DNA of 64,000 nt, taken from the NCBI GenBank assembly GCA_964571135.1, contig CAZMZW010000004.1, forward strand, positions 1-64,000, in the 5' to 3' direction. A model generated the notes under the pieces. That model had not been told where the DNA came from, made no database searches, and was given only the letters and a program-made list of their open reading frames with translations. Below, one piece after another: positions 9,075 to 17,376 of this stretch (positions are counted from its first letter, which is position 1; each line of letters starts with the position of its first letter). A program made the position numbers and the translations under genes. The DNA comes from CAZMZW01 sp964571135 (GTDB lineage Bacteria; Chloroflexota; Anaerolineae; Anaerolineales; Anaerolineaceae).

Positions 9075-9109
9075 TTGTTACATTATAGTATAACAACATG
9101 GATTCTCAA
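9075..9109 (-). promoter_or_regulatory. Promoter and candidate autoregulatory operator of the GntR-LacI gene
   Basis: On the minus strand TTGAGA (9104-9109) and TATAAT (9082-9087) are separated by 16 bases. The -10 box lies inside an imperfect 22-bp palindrome at 9075-9096 with arms TTGTTA and TAACAA. A repressor bound there would block the polymerase, so self-repression by the gene starting at 9068 is a reasonable inference. Confidence 0.65.
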
Positions 9110-9204
9110 CAAAAACCATCAAATATTGACAACCCCGGCAGGTTATTTCGGCTCATTCACCCGAAAAATAATTGAATTTTGCCATGTAAATGATAATCAT
9201 AATT

Positions 9205-9231
9205 AAAAAAGGCGGTTTTTGTGTCCGCCTT
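9205..9231 (-). terminator. Intrinsic terminator of the ATP-grasp / ABC-F unit
   Basis: On the minus strand AAGGCGG and CCGCCTT form a 7-bp stem with a nine-base loop, followed by a T-run (the A-run at 9205-9210 on the plus strand). It lies about 30 bases past the stop of the ligase gene at 9260. Confidence 0.85.
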
Positions 9232-9259
9232 ATAAAATATGAGGATGAAATTGGAGTTT

Positions 9260-10336
9260 TTAGACCAGACCGGGTAATTTGATGCCGTATCGAGCCAGGG
9301 CTGCATCCAGGATCATATGCACCAATTCCGGATGGGAGATGCCCTCAGCTTTGCCTTCAATGACCAGATCGGAAATTTCCGGTGCTAAACCAGGCAGCGG
9401 GTTGATCTCCAGGATGTACGGTTTCCAATTATCATTTGCATCCAACCGAAAATCCACACGCGAGACATCCAGCGCATCCATGACGCGGAAGACAGCAGCT
9501 GCCAGCCAGTTCAGCTCATCCACCATATCCTCATCCAGCGGAGCCGGGCAGAGGTAATCAATTTCCGCTGCCAGGGCAACCTTCAGACGGTTGCTGTAAA
9601 CCGCATCGGTTGCCAGGTATGGTTTCAGATCCACTTCCATCGGCGGCAGGAAATGAAGTCCGGATTGAACCCGCGGGGCATTATACGGGTGCGGCAGACG
9701 GCGAGCCACTGGACCGATCAGGTTGCCCAGCATACCCACCGTTACCTCGCGTCCCTCAATATATTGTTCCACCAGGGCTGGCTGTTTATACTTTTCAATA
9801 ATGAAACTGACCTGCTCGCGTAATTCCTCTTCGGTCTTGACGACAGATTTTGCGCTGACCCCCATGCTGGTGCCTTCGCGGCTGGGCTTGACAAACAATG
9901 GGAAAGTAAGGTCATCATTTAGTATTTCATCAGCAGCATCGAATTCCTGGAATGCCGGGGTGGGCAGTTCATGCCACCACAAAATTCGTTTGGTCATGGG
10001 CTTGTCCAGCGCCATTGCCAGGGATAGAAGGCGTGACCCGGTATAAGGGATACGCAGCATTTCCAAAATTGCCGGAACCTGGGCTTCGCGCGAATCCCCA
10101 AAATGTCCTTCGCAGATATTAAAACAGATATCCGGACGATACTTGGGAAGAGTGATCATCAGCGTCTCGTCCCCTTCCAGGAACTCGGCGTTATATCCTC
10201 CGGCGCGGATGGCATCCACAATCGCTACAACTGTTTTTTCAGAATCCAGGTCATCCCACTGGTCTTCCAGCATACCTTCCCAGCGCGGGGCGTTTTTCTT
10301 AAGGTTGGCTAATACGGCTACCTTTAATTTCTTCAA
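9260..10336 (-). CDS. D-alanine-D-alanine ligase family ATP-grasp protein
   Basis: The 358-residue protein has an ATP-grasp layout: an N-terminal substrate domain (PDICFNICEGHFGDSREAQ), the ATP-lid region FPLFVKPSREGTSMGV, VEQYIEGREVTVGM, and the metal-binding end YILEINPLPGLAP. It resembles D-Ala-D-Ala ligases but belongs to a divergent branch, so another amino-acid ligation is possible. The start is TTG at 10336, two bases past the stop of the ABC-F gene, with GGAGAA upstream; the two genes are co-transcribed on the minus strand. Confidence 0.85.
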   Translation of the reverse strand: MKKLKVAVLANLKKNAPRWEGMLEDQWDDLDSEKTVVAIVDAIRAGGYNAEFLEGDETLMITLPKYRPDICFNICEGHFGDSREAQVPAILEMLRIPYTGSRLLSLAMALDKPMTKRILWWHELPTPAFQEFDAADEILNDDLTFPLFVKPSREGTSMGVSAKSVVKTEEELREQVSFIIEKYKQPALVEQYIEGREVTVGMLGNLIGPVARRLPHPYNAPRVQSGLHFLPPMEVDLKPYLATDAVYSNRLKVALAAEIDYLCPAPLDEDMVDELNWLAAAVFRVMDALDVSRVDFRLDANDNWKPYILEINPLPGLAPEISDLVIEGKAEGISHPELVHMILDAALARYGIKLPGLV

Positions 10337-10338
10337 CG

Positions 10339-12228
10339 CTATTTTTCTCCAGTAAGTTGATTTGATAATATTTTATCCCACTCTTGCAGTTTCTCATCCA
10401 GTTTCTGCTGATTATCCACAAACTGTTGTCCCAGCTCAGCTACTTGTTCGCGCGATTGGGATTGATCACCCAGCTGCTCAGAGATCATTTTTAACTCGGC
10501 TTCAAGAGTGGAGATTTCTTTTTCCAATTCTATGGTCCTTTTTTTATTCATCACCTTTGGACGGGTGAGATTTCTTTTCTTGATCGCGGGATGTTTGGCT
10601 TGAATTGTGGTTTCTTTCTCCTTATTTTGTGCAAGCCGGTATTCGCTGTAGGTACCGGGGAAGACGATCAATTTTTTATTTTGCGGATCGACTTCCCAAA
10701 TTTGAGTGGCGACCGCATCCACCAGGTAACGGTCATGCGAAACCAATAGGATTGTGCCGGCATACTCATTCAGATTTCTTTGCAGCATTTCCTGAGAGGG
10801 CAAATCCAGGTGATTGGTGGGCTCATCCAGCAGCAGCAAATTCGCACCTTCCAACACAAGGCAGGCTAATGCCAACCGGCTTTGTTCGCCACCTGACAAG
10901 GTGCTTACCTGCTGGAAAACATCATCACCAGTGAACAAGAAGCGCGCCAGATAATCCCTTGTTTCCGCTGGCAGCAACCGCGGAGCCAGGGTTTGGATCT
11001 CTTCCATTAATGTCAATTCGGGATGCAGCCCCTCATGCGCCTGTGAAAAATAACCAATTTGCAGGCTGGCCCCAAGTTCGGTTTCACCTGCCAGGGGTGG
11101 GATCTGGTCAAGGATGGTTTTAAGGAATGTGGTTTTTCCTGCTCCGTTCGGGCCGATGATGGCTGCACATTCACCCCGCCTGAGGATCAGGTTCGGTACG
11201 GTAAACAACACCTCATGATTATCGTGGTAACCCACCTCAAGGTCATGGGTGCGCAGGACCAGTTCGCCCGACCGTCCTGAGGAGGCCATTTTAAATTTGA
11301 ACTGGCGGTTCTTCATTGGCGGCGTTAACCGCGCCTCTTCCAGTAACCGCTCCAACCGCTTCAGCCGTCCTCTTGCCTGGCGCGTGTTTTGGCCGGCGAT
11401 ATTGCGGCGGATGTAATCCTCTTCTTTGGCCACAAATTCCTGCTGGGCCTTGTATTCCTCCATCCGCCGTTGATAACGTTCTTCCCGTTGTTTCACGTAA
11501 GCCGTGTAGTTTCCACGATACTCTTCAATAGCAGGCGTCATTTCCCAGATCTGGTTAACCACATGATCCAGAAAATAACGGTCATGCGAAACCAGCATCA
11601 CACTTCCAGGAAAATCTTTTAAATAATCTTCCAGCCATTCAATGGCTTGAATATCCAGGTGATTGGTGGGTTCATCCAATAACAATAGATCGGGTTCTGA
11701 AAGCAGCAAGCGAGCCAGAACTGCCCGCGTACGCTCACCGCCAGAAAATTGGATCAATGGCCGGCCATAATCTGAACTTGTAAATCCCAAACCGCTCAGG
11801 ATCTGGCGCATGCGGGTTTCAAATGTGTATCCCTCTTGATGTTCAAATTTCGCCTGCAAATTTCCATATTTTTCCAAAAGAGAGGGATCATTCGTTTCCC
11901 GGCTCATTTCATCTGCAAGGTGAGCCAGATCAGATTGCATTTTGATCAAATGTTCAAACGGCAGCAGGCATTCCTGCCAGAGCGTTCGTTCGGTGGTCTG
12001 GATGGCTTCCTGGGGAAGATAGCCCTCTTTTAAACCCTGAGCCCGATGCACCTGCCCTGCGCTGGGCGCTTCTTCCCCCAGCAATATGCGCAGCAGGGTT
12101 GTCTTGCCGACCCCGTTAGCGCCCACCAATCCGATGCGTGCGCGCTGAGGGATACTCAATGAAAGTTCACTGAAAATATCGTTGGCGCCAAATGATTTGG
12201 CCAGGTTGGTTGCAGTTAAAGTGGACAT
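10339..12228 (-). CDS. ABC-F family ATPase
   Basis: A 629-residue duplicated-ATPase protein without membrane segments. Walker A motifs GANGVGKTTL and GPNGAGKTTF, signatures SGGERTR and SGGEQSR, and Walker B segments with LLLDEPTNHLDI and LLLDEPTNHLDL are all present, with the charged interdomain linker (PtIM-like) around residue 250-300. The last 80 residues are a predicted coiled coil rich in Glu, Lys and Gln. ABC-F proteins act on the ribosome in translation rescue or antibiotic protection. Closest by layout to the Uup/YfmR group. Upstream of and coupled to the ligase gene. Confidence 0.93.
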   Translation of the reverse strand: MSTLTATNLAKSFGANDIFSELSLSIPQRARIGLVGANGVGKTTLLRILLGEEAPSAGQVHRAQGLKEGYLPQEAIQTTERTLWQECLLPFEHLIKMQSDLAHLADEMSRETNDPSLLEKYGNLQAKFEHQEGYTFETRMRQILSGLGFTSSDYGRPLIQFSGGERTRAVLARLLLSEPDLLLLDEPTNHLDIQAIEWLEDYLKDFPGSVMLVSHDRYFLDHVVNQIWEMTPAIEEYRGNYTAYVKQREERYQRRMEEYKAQQEFVAKEEDYIRRNIAGQNTRQARGRLKRLERLLEEARLTPPMKNRQFKFKMASSGRSGELVLRTHDLEVGYHDNHEVLFTVPNLILRRGECAAIIGPNGAGKTTFLKTILDQIPPLAGETELGASLQIGYFSQAHEGLHPELTLMEEIQTLAPRLLPAETRDYLARFLFTGDDVFQQVSTLSGGEQSRLALACLVLEGANLLLLDEPTNHLDLPSQEMLQRNLNEYAGTILLVSHDRYLVDAVATQIWEVDPQNKKLIVFPGTYSEYRLAQNKEKETTIQAKHPAIKKRNLTRPKVMNKKRTIELEKEISTLEAELKMISEQLGDQSQSREQVAELGQQFVDNQQKLDEKLQEWDKILSNQLTGEK

Positions 12229-12342
12229 GAGTTATTAATTAGTGTTTGCAAATCGCAGTTATTATAGTGGGATTTCTTGTTTTGTCCCCCATATAAAAAT
12301 AAGCAACTTCGCTATAATGGAACCAAACTTGGAAGGAATAAA

Positions 12343-13977
12343 ATGACCAATCTACACAATGTTCAGCCAATTATTGATGAAGCTCTTCATCTTCTGACAA
12401 AAAACAACATCCTGCCCCGCATCTGGGCTCGCGACCACACCGTTTGGAAACCTGAGCCAACCGAGATCGGCAACCGGCTGGGCTGGCTGGATATCGCTGA
12501 GCGGATGAAGCCACGCATACAAGAAATCCAGGACTTTGTTATGGAAGTCCAAAAAGCTGGTTACACCCATGCTCTGGTGCTGGGGATGGGTGGTTCCAGC
12601 CTGGCGCCGGAAGTGTTCCGCAAGGTCTTTGGGGTCAAACCGGGTTACCTGGATCTTTCCGTGCTGGACAGCACCGATCCGGGTGCCGTATTGAAATTCG
12701 CCAGAGAACTGGATGCGAATAAAACTCTCTATATTGTCTCCACAAAATCCGGCGGCACGATCGAGACATTTTCCTTTATGCGCTATTTCTTTAATCACCT
12801 TGTGAATGAATTAGGAGAAGATGATGCCGGCGAGCATTTCATCGCCATCACTGACCCGGGCAGCCAATTGGAAGAGATCGCCATACAAGTTCATTTTCGC
12901 CACATCTTTTTAAATGACCCCACTATTGGCGGCCGTTACTCCGCTCTCTCGCATTTTGGGCTGGTTCCAGCCGCGCTTCTGGGCATCGACCTGGAAAGGT
13001 TGTTGACCAATGCTTTGCATGCCGCGCAGCTTTCGGGTGCCGCGATCCTCACCGAAAACAATCCGGCTGCCAAATTAGGAGTTGCGATCGGTGAACTGGC
13101 GAAGCAGGGAAGGGATAAGCTCACTTTTATTCTTTCCCCTTCCATCGCCAGCTTTGGCGATTGGGTTGAGCAGCTGATCGCTGAAAGTACTGGCAAGGAA
13201 GGTAAAGGCATTCTACCTGTTGTTGGCGAAGAGCTTCAGGAACCTGAGAATTATTCAAGCGATCGTGTTTTCGTGCATCTTGAACTGGAACCCGAATTGT
13301 TCCAAACCGCAAAATTAAAGGCTCTGGAACAAGCGGGGTATCCCATCATCAATATTAAGATCGATGATCTTTATGACCTGGGTGGACAATTCTTCACCTG
13401 GGAACTGGCAGCTGCCGTGGCTGGTTACTGCCTGGGGATCAATCCTTTTGACCAGCCGAACGTGGAATCCGCCAAAGGTTTGGCACGTGAAATGGTGGCT
13501 GCCTATAAAAAAAATGGGAGCCTGCCGGACTCGAGATCTGAAAAACCAGAAACGCTGATATTGAATAATTTCTTATCAGGGTTGCAGCCCGGAAAAAATT
13601 ATGTTGCCATACAAGCTTATCTGATGCCAACACCGGAAATGGATGTGGCTTTGGCTCAACTGAGAACCCGCATCCAGACTCAATACAAAGCAGCTACAAC
13701 CGTCGGATATGGTCCGCGTTTCCTGCATTCCACCGGGCAATACCATAAAGGGGATGCCGGAAATGGCCTGTTTATCCAATTTATTGCATCCCCGCCTGAG
13801 GATACCTTGATCCCGGACGAAATGGGAAAAGCAGAAGGCACTCTTTCCTTTGGCGCATTAGAATCCGCCCAGGCATTGGGTGATGCGCAGGCGCTTGTGA
13901 ACAACCATCGGCCGGTCATCCGTTTTCGGTTGGGAAAAGAGCCGGCAAGGGAAATTAAAGGCCTCAGGTTTAAATAA
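12343..13977 (+). CDS. pgi: Glucose-6-phosphate isomerase
   Basis: The 544-residue product contains the SIS-domain signatures LGMGGSSLAPEVF and STKSGGTIETFSF. It converts glucose-6-phosphate and fructose-6-phosphate in glycolysis. The sequence type, with GIDLERLLTNA and a long C-terminal part, is like the isomerase half of bifunctional transaldolase/phosphoglucose isomerase proteins, but no transaldolase domain is attached here. I start at ATG 12343 because GGAAGGA lies just upstream; an in-frame start 66 bases earlier lacks a site. A TATAAT-like element lies at 12313-12318. It is followed by the repeat island. Confidence 0.92.
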   Translation: MTNLHNVQPIIDEALHLLTKNNILPRIWARDHTVWKPEPTEIGNRLGWLDIAERMKPRIQEIQDFVMEVQKAGYTHALVLGMGGSSLAPEVFRKVFGVKPGYLDLSVLDSTDPGAVLKFARELDANKTLYIVSTKSGGTIETFSFMRYFFNHLVNELGEDDAGEHFIAITDPGSQLEEIAIQVHFRHIFLNDPTIGGRYSALSHFGLVPAALLGIDLERLLTNALHAAQLSGAAILTENNPAAKLGVAIGELAKQGRDKLTFILSPSIASFGDWVEQLIAESTGKEGKGILPVVGEELQEPENYSSDRVFVHLELEPELFQTAKLKALEQAGYPIINIKIDDLYDLGGQFFTWELAAAVAGYCLGINPFDQPNVESAKGLAREMVAAYKKNGSLPDSRSEKPETLILNNFLSGLQPGKNYVAIQAYLMPTPEMDVALAQLRTRIQTQYKAATTVGYGPRFLHSTGQYHKGDAGNGLFIQFIASPPEDTLIPDEMGKAEGTLSFGALESAQALGDAQALVNNHRPVIRFRLGKEPAREIKGLRFK

Positions 13978-14036
13978 ATAACGATTGGATTAGGCACCAG
14001 AGCCGCCCATGTAGGCCACCCCCCGCTCCTTTTTTC

Positions 14037-14432
14037 TGTCTTTGCGTGTTTCTTTTCCTCCCCATTAGGGGGAGGTAAGGTGGGGGTGCTCATTGAACCT
14101 CGCCTGCCCGTCTTTGCGTAGCTTGCCCTGAGCACTGCAGGGGCGTGGGGGTGGCAATCTCATGTAGTTCACACATTCTTGGGTGACATTACCCTTCCCC
14201 GCTCTCGCCCGCCTCATCCCGTCTTTGCGAGCCAATCAAAGATTGGCGCCTGCCCTGAGCCCTGCAGGGGCGTGAGGGTGGCAATCTCATTCCTCCCATT
14301 TGTGGGTGACAATCCCCTATTCAATCCGTCATTGCGAACCCCGTGGTCTTTACGGGGTGTGGAAATCTCATCCTCTTCCGTCTTTGCGCCGCCTGCCCTA
14401 AGCTCTGCAGGGGCGTTAGGGTGGCAATCCCA
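14037..14432. repeat. Cluster of five REP-like degenerate palindromic repeats
   Basis: Five units share the outer motifs GTC(T/A)TTGCG at the left and GGTGGCAATCTCA-like at the right: about 14037-14094, 14107-14162, 14219-14290, 14326-14371 and 14378-14432. Three share an inner palindromic core around CCTGAGC-CTGCAGGGGCG. This TTGCGAGC...GCAATCTC frame is typical of dispersed extragenic palindromes mobilised by RAYT-type transposases in many bacteria. No transposase is nearby. Open frames here are chance products of the repeats and not genes. Confidence 0.8.
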
Positions 14433-14480
14433 ACCCCCATCCGTGAGTGACATTCCTCTTCTCATTCTTGGGTAAAAAAT

Positions 14481-14500
14481 GTCAGGCAAAAATGCCTGAC
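14481..14500. repeat. 20-nt perfect hairpin, copy 1
   Basis: GTCAGGCA, loop AAAA, TGCCTGAC: an 8-bp perfect stem with a four-base loop, followed by CTAC. The hairpin at 14761 has the same outline (GTCA start, 8-bp stem, 4-base loop, then CTAC) but a different inner stem. Between the two, 14501-14760 holds further inverted repeats (for example GCCGAC/GTCGGC at 14548-14567) and no gene. Confidence 0.75.
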
Positions 14501-14760
14501 CTACATGCTCCTGCGGAGAGCTTCGAGGGCTACTCTCCCTCTCGCACGCCGACACGAAGCCGTCGGCTCAAGGGATCTACGCCCCCCACACGAGTGGGGG
14601 GGCTCTGACATTTCCCGACACTTTTAAAAAAACGAATGGGAAACGAATAAAGCATATTACAAATTCAACTTCTATTTGTTTTAGCTGAAACGAATAATAT
14701 TGATGCCATTTTCTTGTCGGGAATTGTCGGGTTTAGCAAATTCACCACTCGAAAGGAGCT

Positions 14761-14780
14761 GTCACCCACGAATGGGTGAC
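14761..14780. repeat. 20-nt perfect hairpin, copy 2
   Basis: GTCACCCA, loop CGAA, TGGGTGAC, followed by CTAC. Same architecture as 14481-14500 with compensatory differences in the stem. It lies 22 bases upstream of the SRP RNA promoter. Confidence 0.75.
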
Positions 14781-14802
14781 CTACCCCTGGTTACAAAATA
14801 AT

Positions 14803-14830
14803 TGACATCTCTTTCATCAACGGTTATCCT
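14803..14830 (+). promoter_or_regulatory. Sigma-70-type promoter of the SRP RNA gene
   Basis: TTGACA at 14803-14808 and TATCCT at 14825-14830 with a 16-base spacer. The expected start falls at about 14837-14839, exactly where the RNA fold begins. Confidence 0.8.
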
Positions 14831-14838
14831 TAATTCAC

Positions 14839-14945
14839 GTCCGGGAAGGACCGGCGCGGCAGAGCCTCGCGAACCCCGTCAGATCCGAAAGGAAGCAGCG
14901 GTAAGTGAGTCCCTCTGGGCGCCGCCGGCAAACCTCCCCGGGCGT
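14839..14945 (+). ncRNA. ffs: Signal recognition particle RNA, small bacterial type (4.5S-like)
   Basis: The conserved apical domain is clear: GTCAGATCCGAAAGGAAGCA with the symmetric and asymmetric internal loops, a GAAA-type tetraloop region and the CAGCGGTAAG return strand. The ends pair: CCGGGAAGG at the 5' end with CCTCCCCGG at the 3' end, and CCGGCGCGGC with GCCGCCGG. About 107 nt. It forms the ribonucleoprotein with Ffh for co-translational membrane targeting. It ends about 11 bases before the start codon of the methyltransferase gene, so that gene is likely transcribed by read-through. Confidence 0.93.
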
Positions 14946-14956
14946 ACTGATAACCA

Positions 14957-15856
14957 ATGACCAATAAAACCCCGCCAGTAATTGACTATGAAGGCTCCGA
15001 TTACCAGGAATCATTCTGGGGTCAGGGGGAACGCGCTTATGAAGACCAGAGCGAAGCCGTTGCGTTAAGTCATTTGCTTCCTGCCGGGGGAGGCAGGCGC
15101 ATGCTCGAGCTGGGAGCCGGCGCAGGACGCAACACCCCCCGATATAAAAACTATCAACAAGTTGTCCTGGTGGATTTTTCCACCACCCAGCTTAAGCAGG
15201 CCGTTGACCGGTTGGGAATTTCACAGCGTTACCGCTATATCGCCGCGGATATTTATCGCCTGCCGTTTGCCCCATCCAGTTTTGATGCGGCGACGATGAT
15301 CCGCACCCTGCACCACATGGCAGATGCGCCCCTGGCGCTAAAGCAGGTGGAGGAAGCCCTGTGCGGACAGGCGGTTTTCATCCTGGAATATGCCAATAAA
15401 CGCAATCTAAAGTCCATTTTCCGCTATCTGCTAGACCAACAAAAGTGGTCACCTTTCTCCCTGGAAGCGGTTGAGTTTGTCAAACTTAATTTCGATTTTC
15501 ACCCCAAAACCGTCCAGGCATGGCTGACTGCGTTTGGCTTCCACATCGAAAGCCAGAGAACTGTTTCTCATTTACGCCTGGGATTGCTTAAAAAAATACT
15601 GCCGCTCAAGCTGATGGTTTGGCTGGATTCGGTCTTACAGCCAACCGGTTCCCTTTTTCAACTGACGCCCAGTGTATTCCTGCGTGCCCGCAAGGACAAA
15701 CCGGAAACATCCGTGCCGGAGAACCTTGTTTTTCGCTGCCCGGCCTGCGGTTTTTCACCCATCCAGGACACTCCCCCAACGCTTACCTGCACCTCGTGTA
15801 AACGAACTTATCCCGTTCTCGATGGGATTTACGATTTCCGTCTGGCTATCGAATAA
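14957..15856 (+). CDS. SAM-dependent methyltransferase with C-terminal zinc-ribbon (Trm112p-like) domain
   Basis: Residues 45-150 form a class I methyltransferase: RRMLELGAGAGRNTPR (motif I), then YIAADIYRLPFAPSSFDA and the HHMADAPLALKQV segment. After a helical region of about 90 residues the last 45 residues carry two CxxC pairs (RCPACGF, TCTSCKRTYP), like Trm112p/zinc-ribbon proteins that partner methyltransferases; here the ribbon is fused. The substrate is unknown. It sits directly behind the SRP RNA, with no visible own promoter. Confidence 0.82.
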   Translation: MTNKTPPVIDYEGSDYQESFWGQGERAYEDQSEAVALSHLLPAGGGRRMLELGAGAGRNTPRYKNYQQVVLVDFSTTQLKQAVDRLGISQRYRYIAADIYRLPFAPSSFDAATMIRTLHHMADAPLALKQVEEALCGQAVFILEYANKRNLKSIFRYLLDQQKWSPFSLEAVEFVKLNFDFHPKTVQAWLTAFGFHIESQRTVSHLRLGLLKKILPLKLMVWLDSVLQPTGSLFQLTPSVFLRARKDKPETSVPENLVFRCPACGFSPIQDTPPTLTCTSCKRTYPVLDGIYDFRLAIE

Positions 15857-15947
15857 ATTTCCTGTTTTCCCCTTCCAATTTGTGCTATTCTCGAAGCCCT
15901 TTGCTTGAGCATCGCGGAGCATCCCCTCAAAGGGAAAGGGCGGAGAT

Positions 15948-15986
15948 CCCCGAAGCACTACGACATCAAGTCGTAGAGCGAAGGGG
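15948..15986. repeat. Extragenic palindrome
   Basis: CTACGAC (15958-15964) and GTCGTAG (15970-15976) pair perfectly around a five-base loop; CCCC (15948) and GGGG (15983) extend the symmetry outward. It lies in the 227-base gap between the methyltransferase and channel genes. No T-run, so terminator function is uncertain. Confidence 0.55.
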
Positions 15987-16083
15987 AAAGACCGTGCGCT
16001 TGAAAGCTGATTAATTCTAGTCATTCCCTTTTATCTATGCTATTCTATAAGTAAGTAAATCTGGTTCAAAGGAGGAATAGCTC

Positions 16084-16416
16084 ATGATTTTCATTGGCAC
16101 TTTATTTGGTTTTATCCGCAGTATTTGGAAAGGCCTCAAAGATCCTGAATTTCGCGCCCTCTTTTTCCTGGTCGTGATCTTGCTGCTTAGCGGCACAATT
16201 TTCTATATGAGGGCTGAAAATTGGACTTTGCTTGACTCGATCTATTTCTGTGTCACAACCCTTACCACCATTGGTTTTGGCGATCCGCATCCAATCACTC
16301 CCATAGGGAAGATCTTTACCATTTTCTATGTGATCCTGGGCATCAGCATTCTTTTAGGGTTTATTGAAAAGATCGCCCGGGGGTTGACCACCCGCAAGGA
16401 AAACAATATAGCATGA
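16084..16416 (+). CDS. Two-TM potassium channel pore protein
   Basis: The 110-residue protein is a minimal pore module: TM1 about residues 24-42, pore helix 50-61, selectivity filter TIGFGD at 62-67 and TM2 about 74-95. GFGD replaces the commoner GYGD but is found in functional K+ channels. There is no RCK/TrkA domain. GGAGGA precedes the ATG. The stop overlaps the start of the next gene (ATGA), so the two are translationally coupled. Confidence 0.88.
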   Translation: MIFIGTLFGFIRSIWKGLKDPEFRALFFLVVILLLSGTIFYMRAENWTLLDSIYFCVTTLTTIGFGDPHPITPIGKIFTIFYVILGISILLGFIEKIARGLTTRKENNIA

Positions 16417-17093
16417 GCTCTCTTTTCAAACTGAGCCCCTCTGATCTGACTTTTTTATGGGATGAATGCAAACGCTGCTTTTATCTGAAAATTGCCAGGG
16501 GATACCGCCGCCCAGCCATACCCTTTCCCAAGATCTTTACCCGCATCGACCTGTTAATGAAGGATTTCTATTTGGATAAAACCACCAAAGTGATGCATCC
16601 AGATCTGCCGGATGGCAGGGTTTACACCACCGGGAAATGGGTGGAATCCGAAATTATTCACGTGGCTGGCCATGAAGCAGAATGTTACATCAAGGGGATT
16701 TTTGACACGGTCCTTAAATTCGATGACGGAAATTATGCCGTCGTCGATTTTAAAACCACGGAAATTAACGATGAGCACATTCCGTTCTATACACGCCAAC
16801 TTCAGGCCTATGCCTATGCCCTGGAACATCCAGCGCCCACCCGGCTTTCCATAAAACCAATCACCCGCCTGGGTCTATTGTGTTTTGAACCCCGCCATAT
16901 GGATAAGGATGAGCAAGGGCGGCTAACCTACCGTGGACAGACTGCCTGGCAGGAATGCCCGCTTGATGAGACTGCTTTTTTGAATCAAATTGGGGAAGTG
17001 CTCGATGTGCTGGAATTAGCAGAACCGCCTGAAGCTGGTGAGAAGTGCGAGTTTTGTAAATACCGCGAACAGGCGCGGATCAATAATTTATAG
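16413..17093 (+). CDS. PD-(D/E)XK nuclease, Cas4/RecB-like
   Basis: The 226-residue protein has the nuclease core Asp98 (GIFDTV), Asp112 and Lys114 (VVDFKTTE) and the QLQAY motif at 129-133. Two cysteine pairs frame it: Cys19 and Cys22 (DECKRC) near the N-terminus and Cys212 and Cys215 (CEFC) near the C-terminus, as in Cas4/AddB-type enzymes holding a 4Fe-4S cluster. No CRISPR or other cas genes are in the window. The ATG overlaps the potassium channel stop by four bases. It probably acts on DNA ends; the specific role is unknown. Confidence 0.83.
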   Translation: MSSLFKLSPSDLTFLWDECKRCFYLKIARGYRRPAIPFPKIFTRIDLLMKDFYLDKTTKVMHPDLPDGRVYTTGKWVESEIIHVAGHEAECYIKGIFDTVLKFDDGNYAVVDFKTTEINDEHIPFYTRQLQAYAYALEHPAPTRLSIKPITRLGLLCFEPRHMDKDEQGRLTYRGQTAWQECPLDETAFLNQIGEVLDVLELAEPPEAGEKCEFCKYREQARINNL

Positions 17094-17376
17094 AAATATC
17101 TGCTTAATTTTGATTCCACCCTCGCATTGAAAAATACCAGGGATGATATTGAATTTTCCCTGAACGGTCTATTAGTCGAGACAGTAACAGTTATTCAGCG
17201 GCAGATATGCCCACAGTATATTTTTAGCTCCCATGGTTTCCATAATTCCCATGCCGGTTGCACACTAATTGCACGCGAAATTTTATATAATAATCCTGAG
17301 CACTTTCTGTTGTACAATTTAAATGTCTTTATTATTATCATTTTTTCGCAAAATTATATGATGGAGACAGACTAAA
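17094..17376. other. AT-rich gap without a supported gene
   Basis: This 283-base stretch has markedly lower GC than the nuclease gene before it. A TTG-initiated frame of 82 codons (17127-17375) lacks a ribosome site and a recognisable fold. GATGGAGACAG near the end serves as ribosome site for the gene at 17377. Confidence 0.6.

Noticed and set aside
9126..9131. TTGACA as a plus-strand promoter
   Set aside because: No -10 box at suitable distance and no plus-strand gene downstream.
9187..9205. Fur-box-like AATGATAATCATAATT
   Set aside because: Only a partial match to the 19-bp consensus and situated after a terminator, more than 100 bases upstream of a gene with its own clear promoter.
14179..14475. 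98-codon frame and an antisense frame of 113 codons in the repeat island
   Set aside because: They are built from the REP-like units and have no ribosome site or protein character.
17127..17375. 82-codon frame after the nuclease gene
   Set aside because: Starts with TTG without a ribosome site, low complexity hydrophobic end, AT-rich region; looks like chance.
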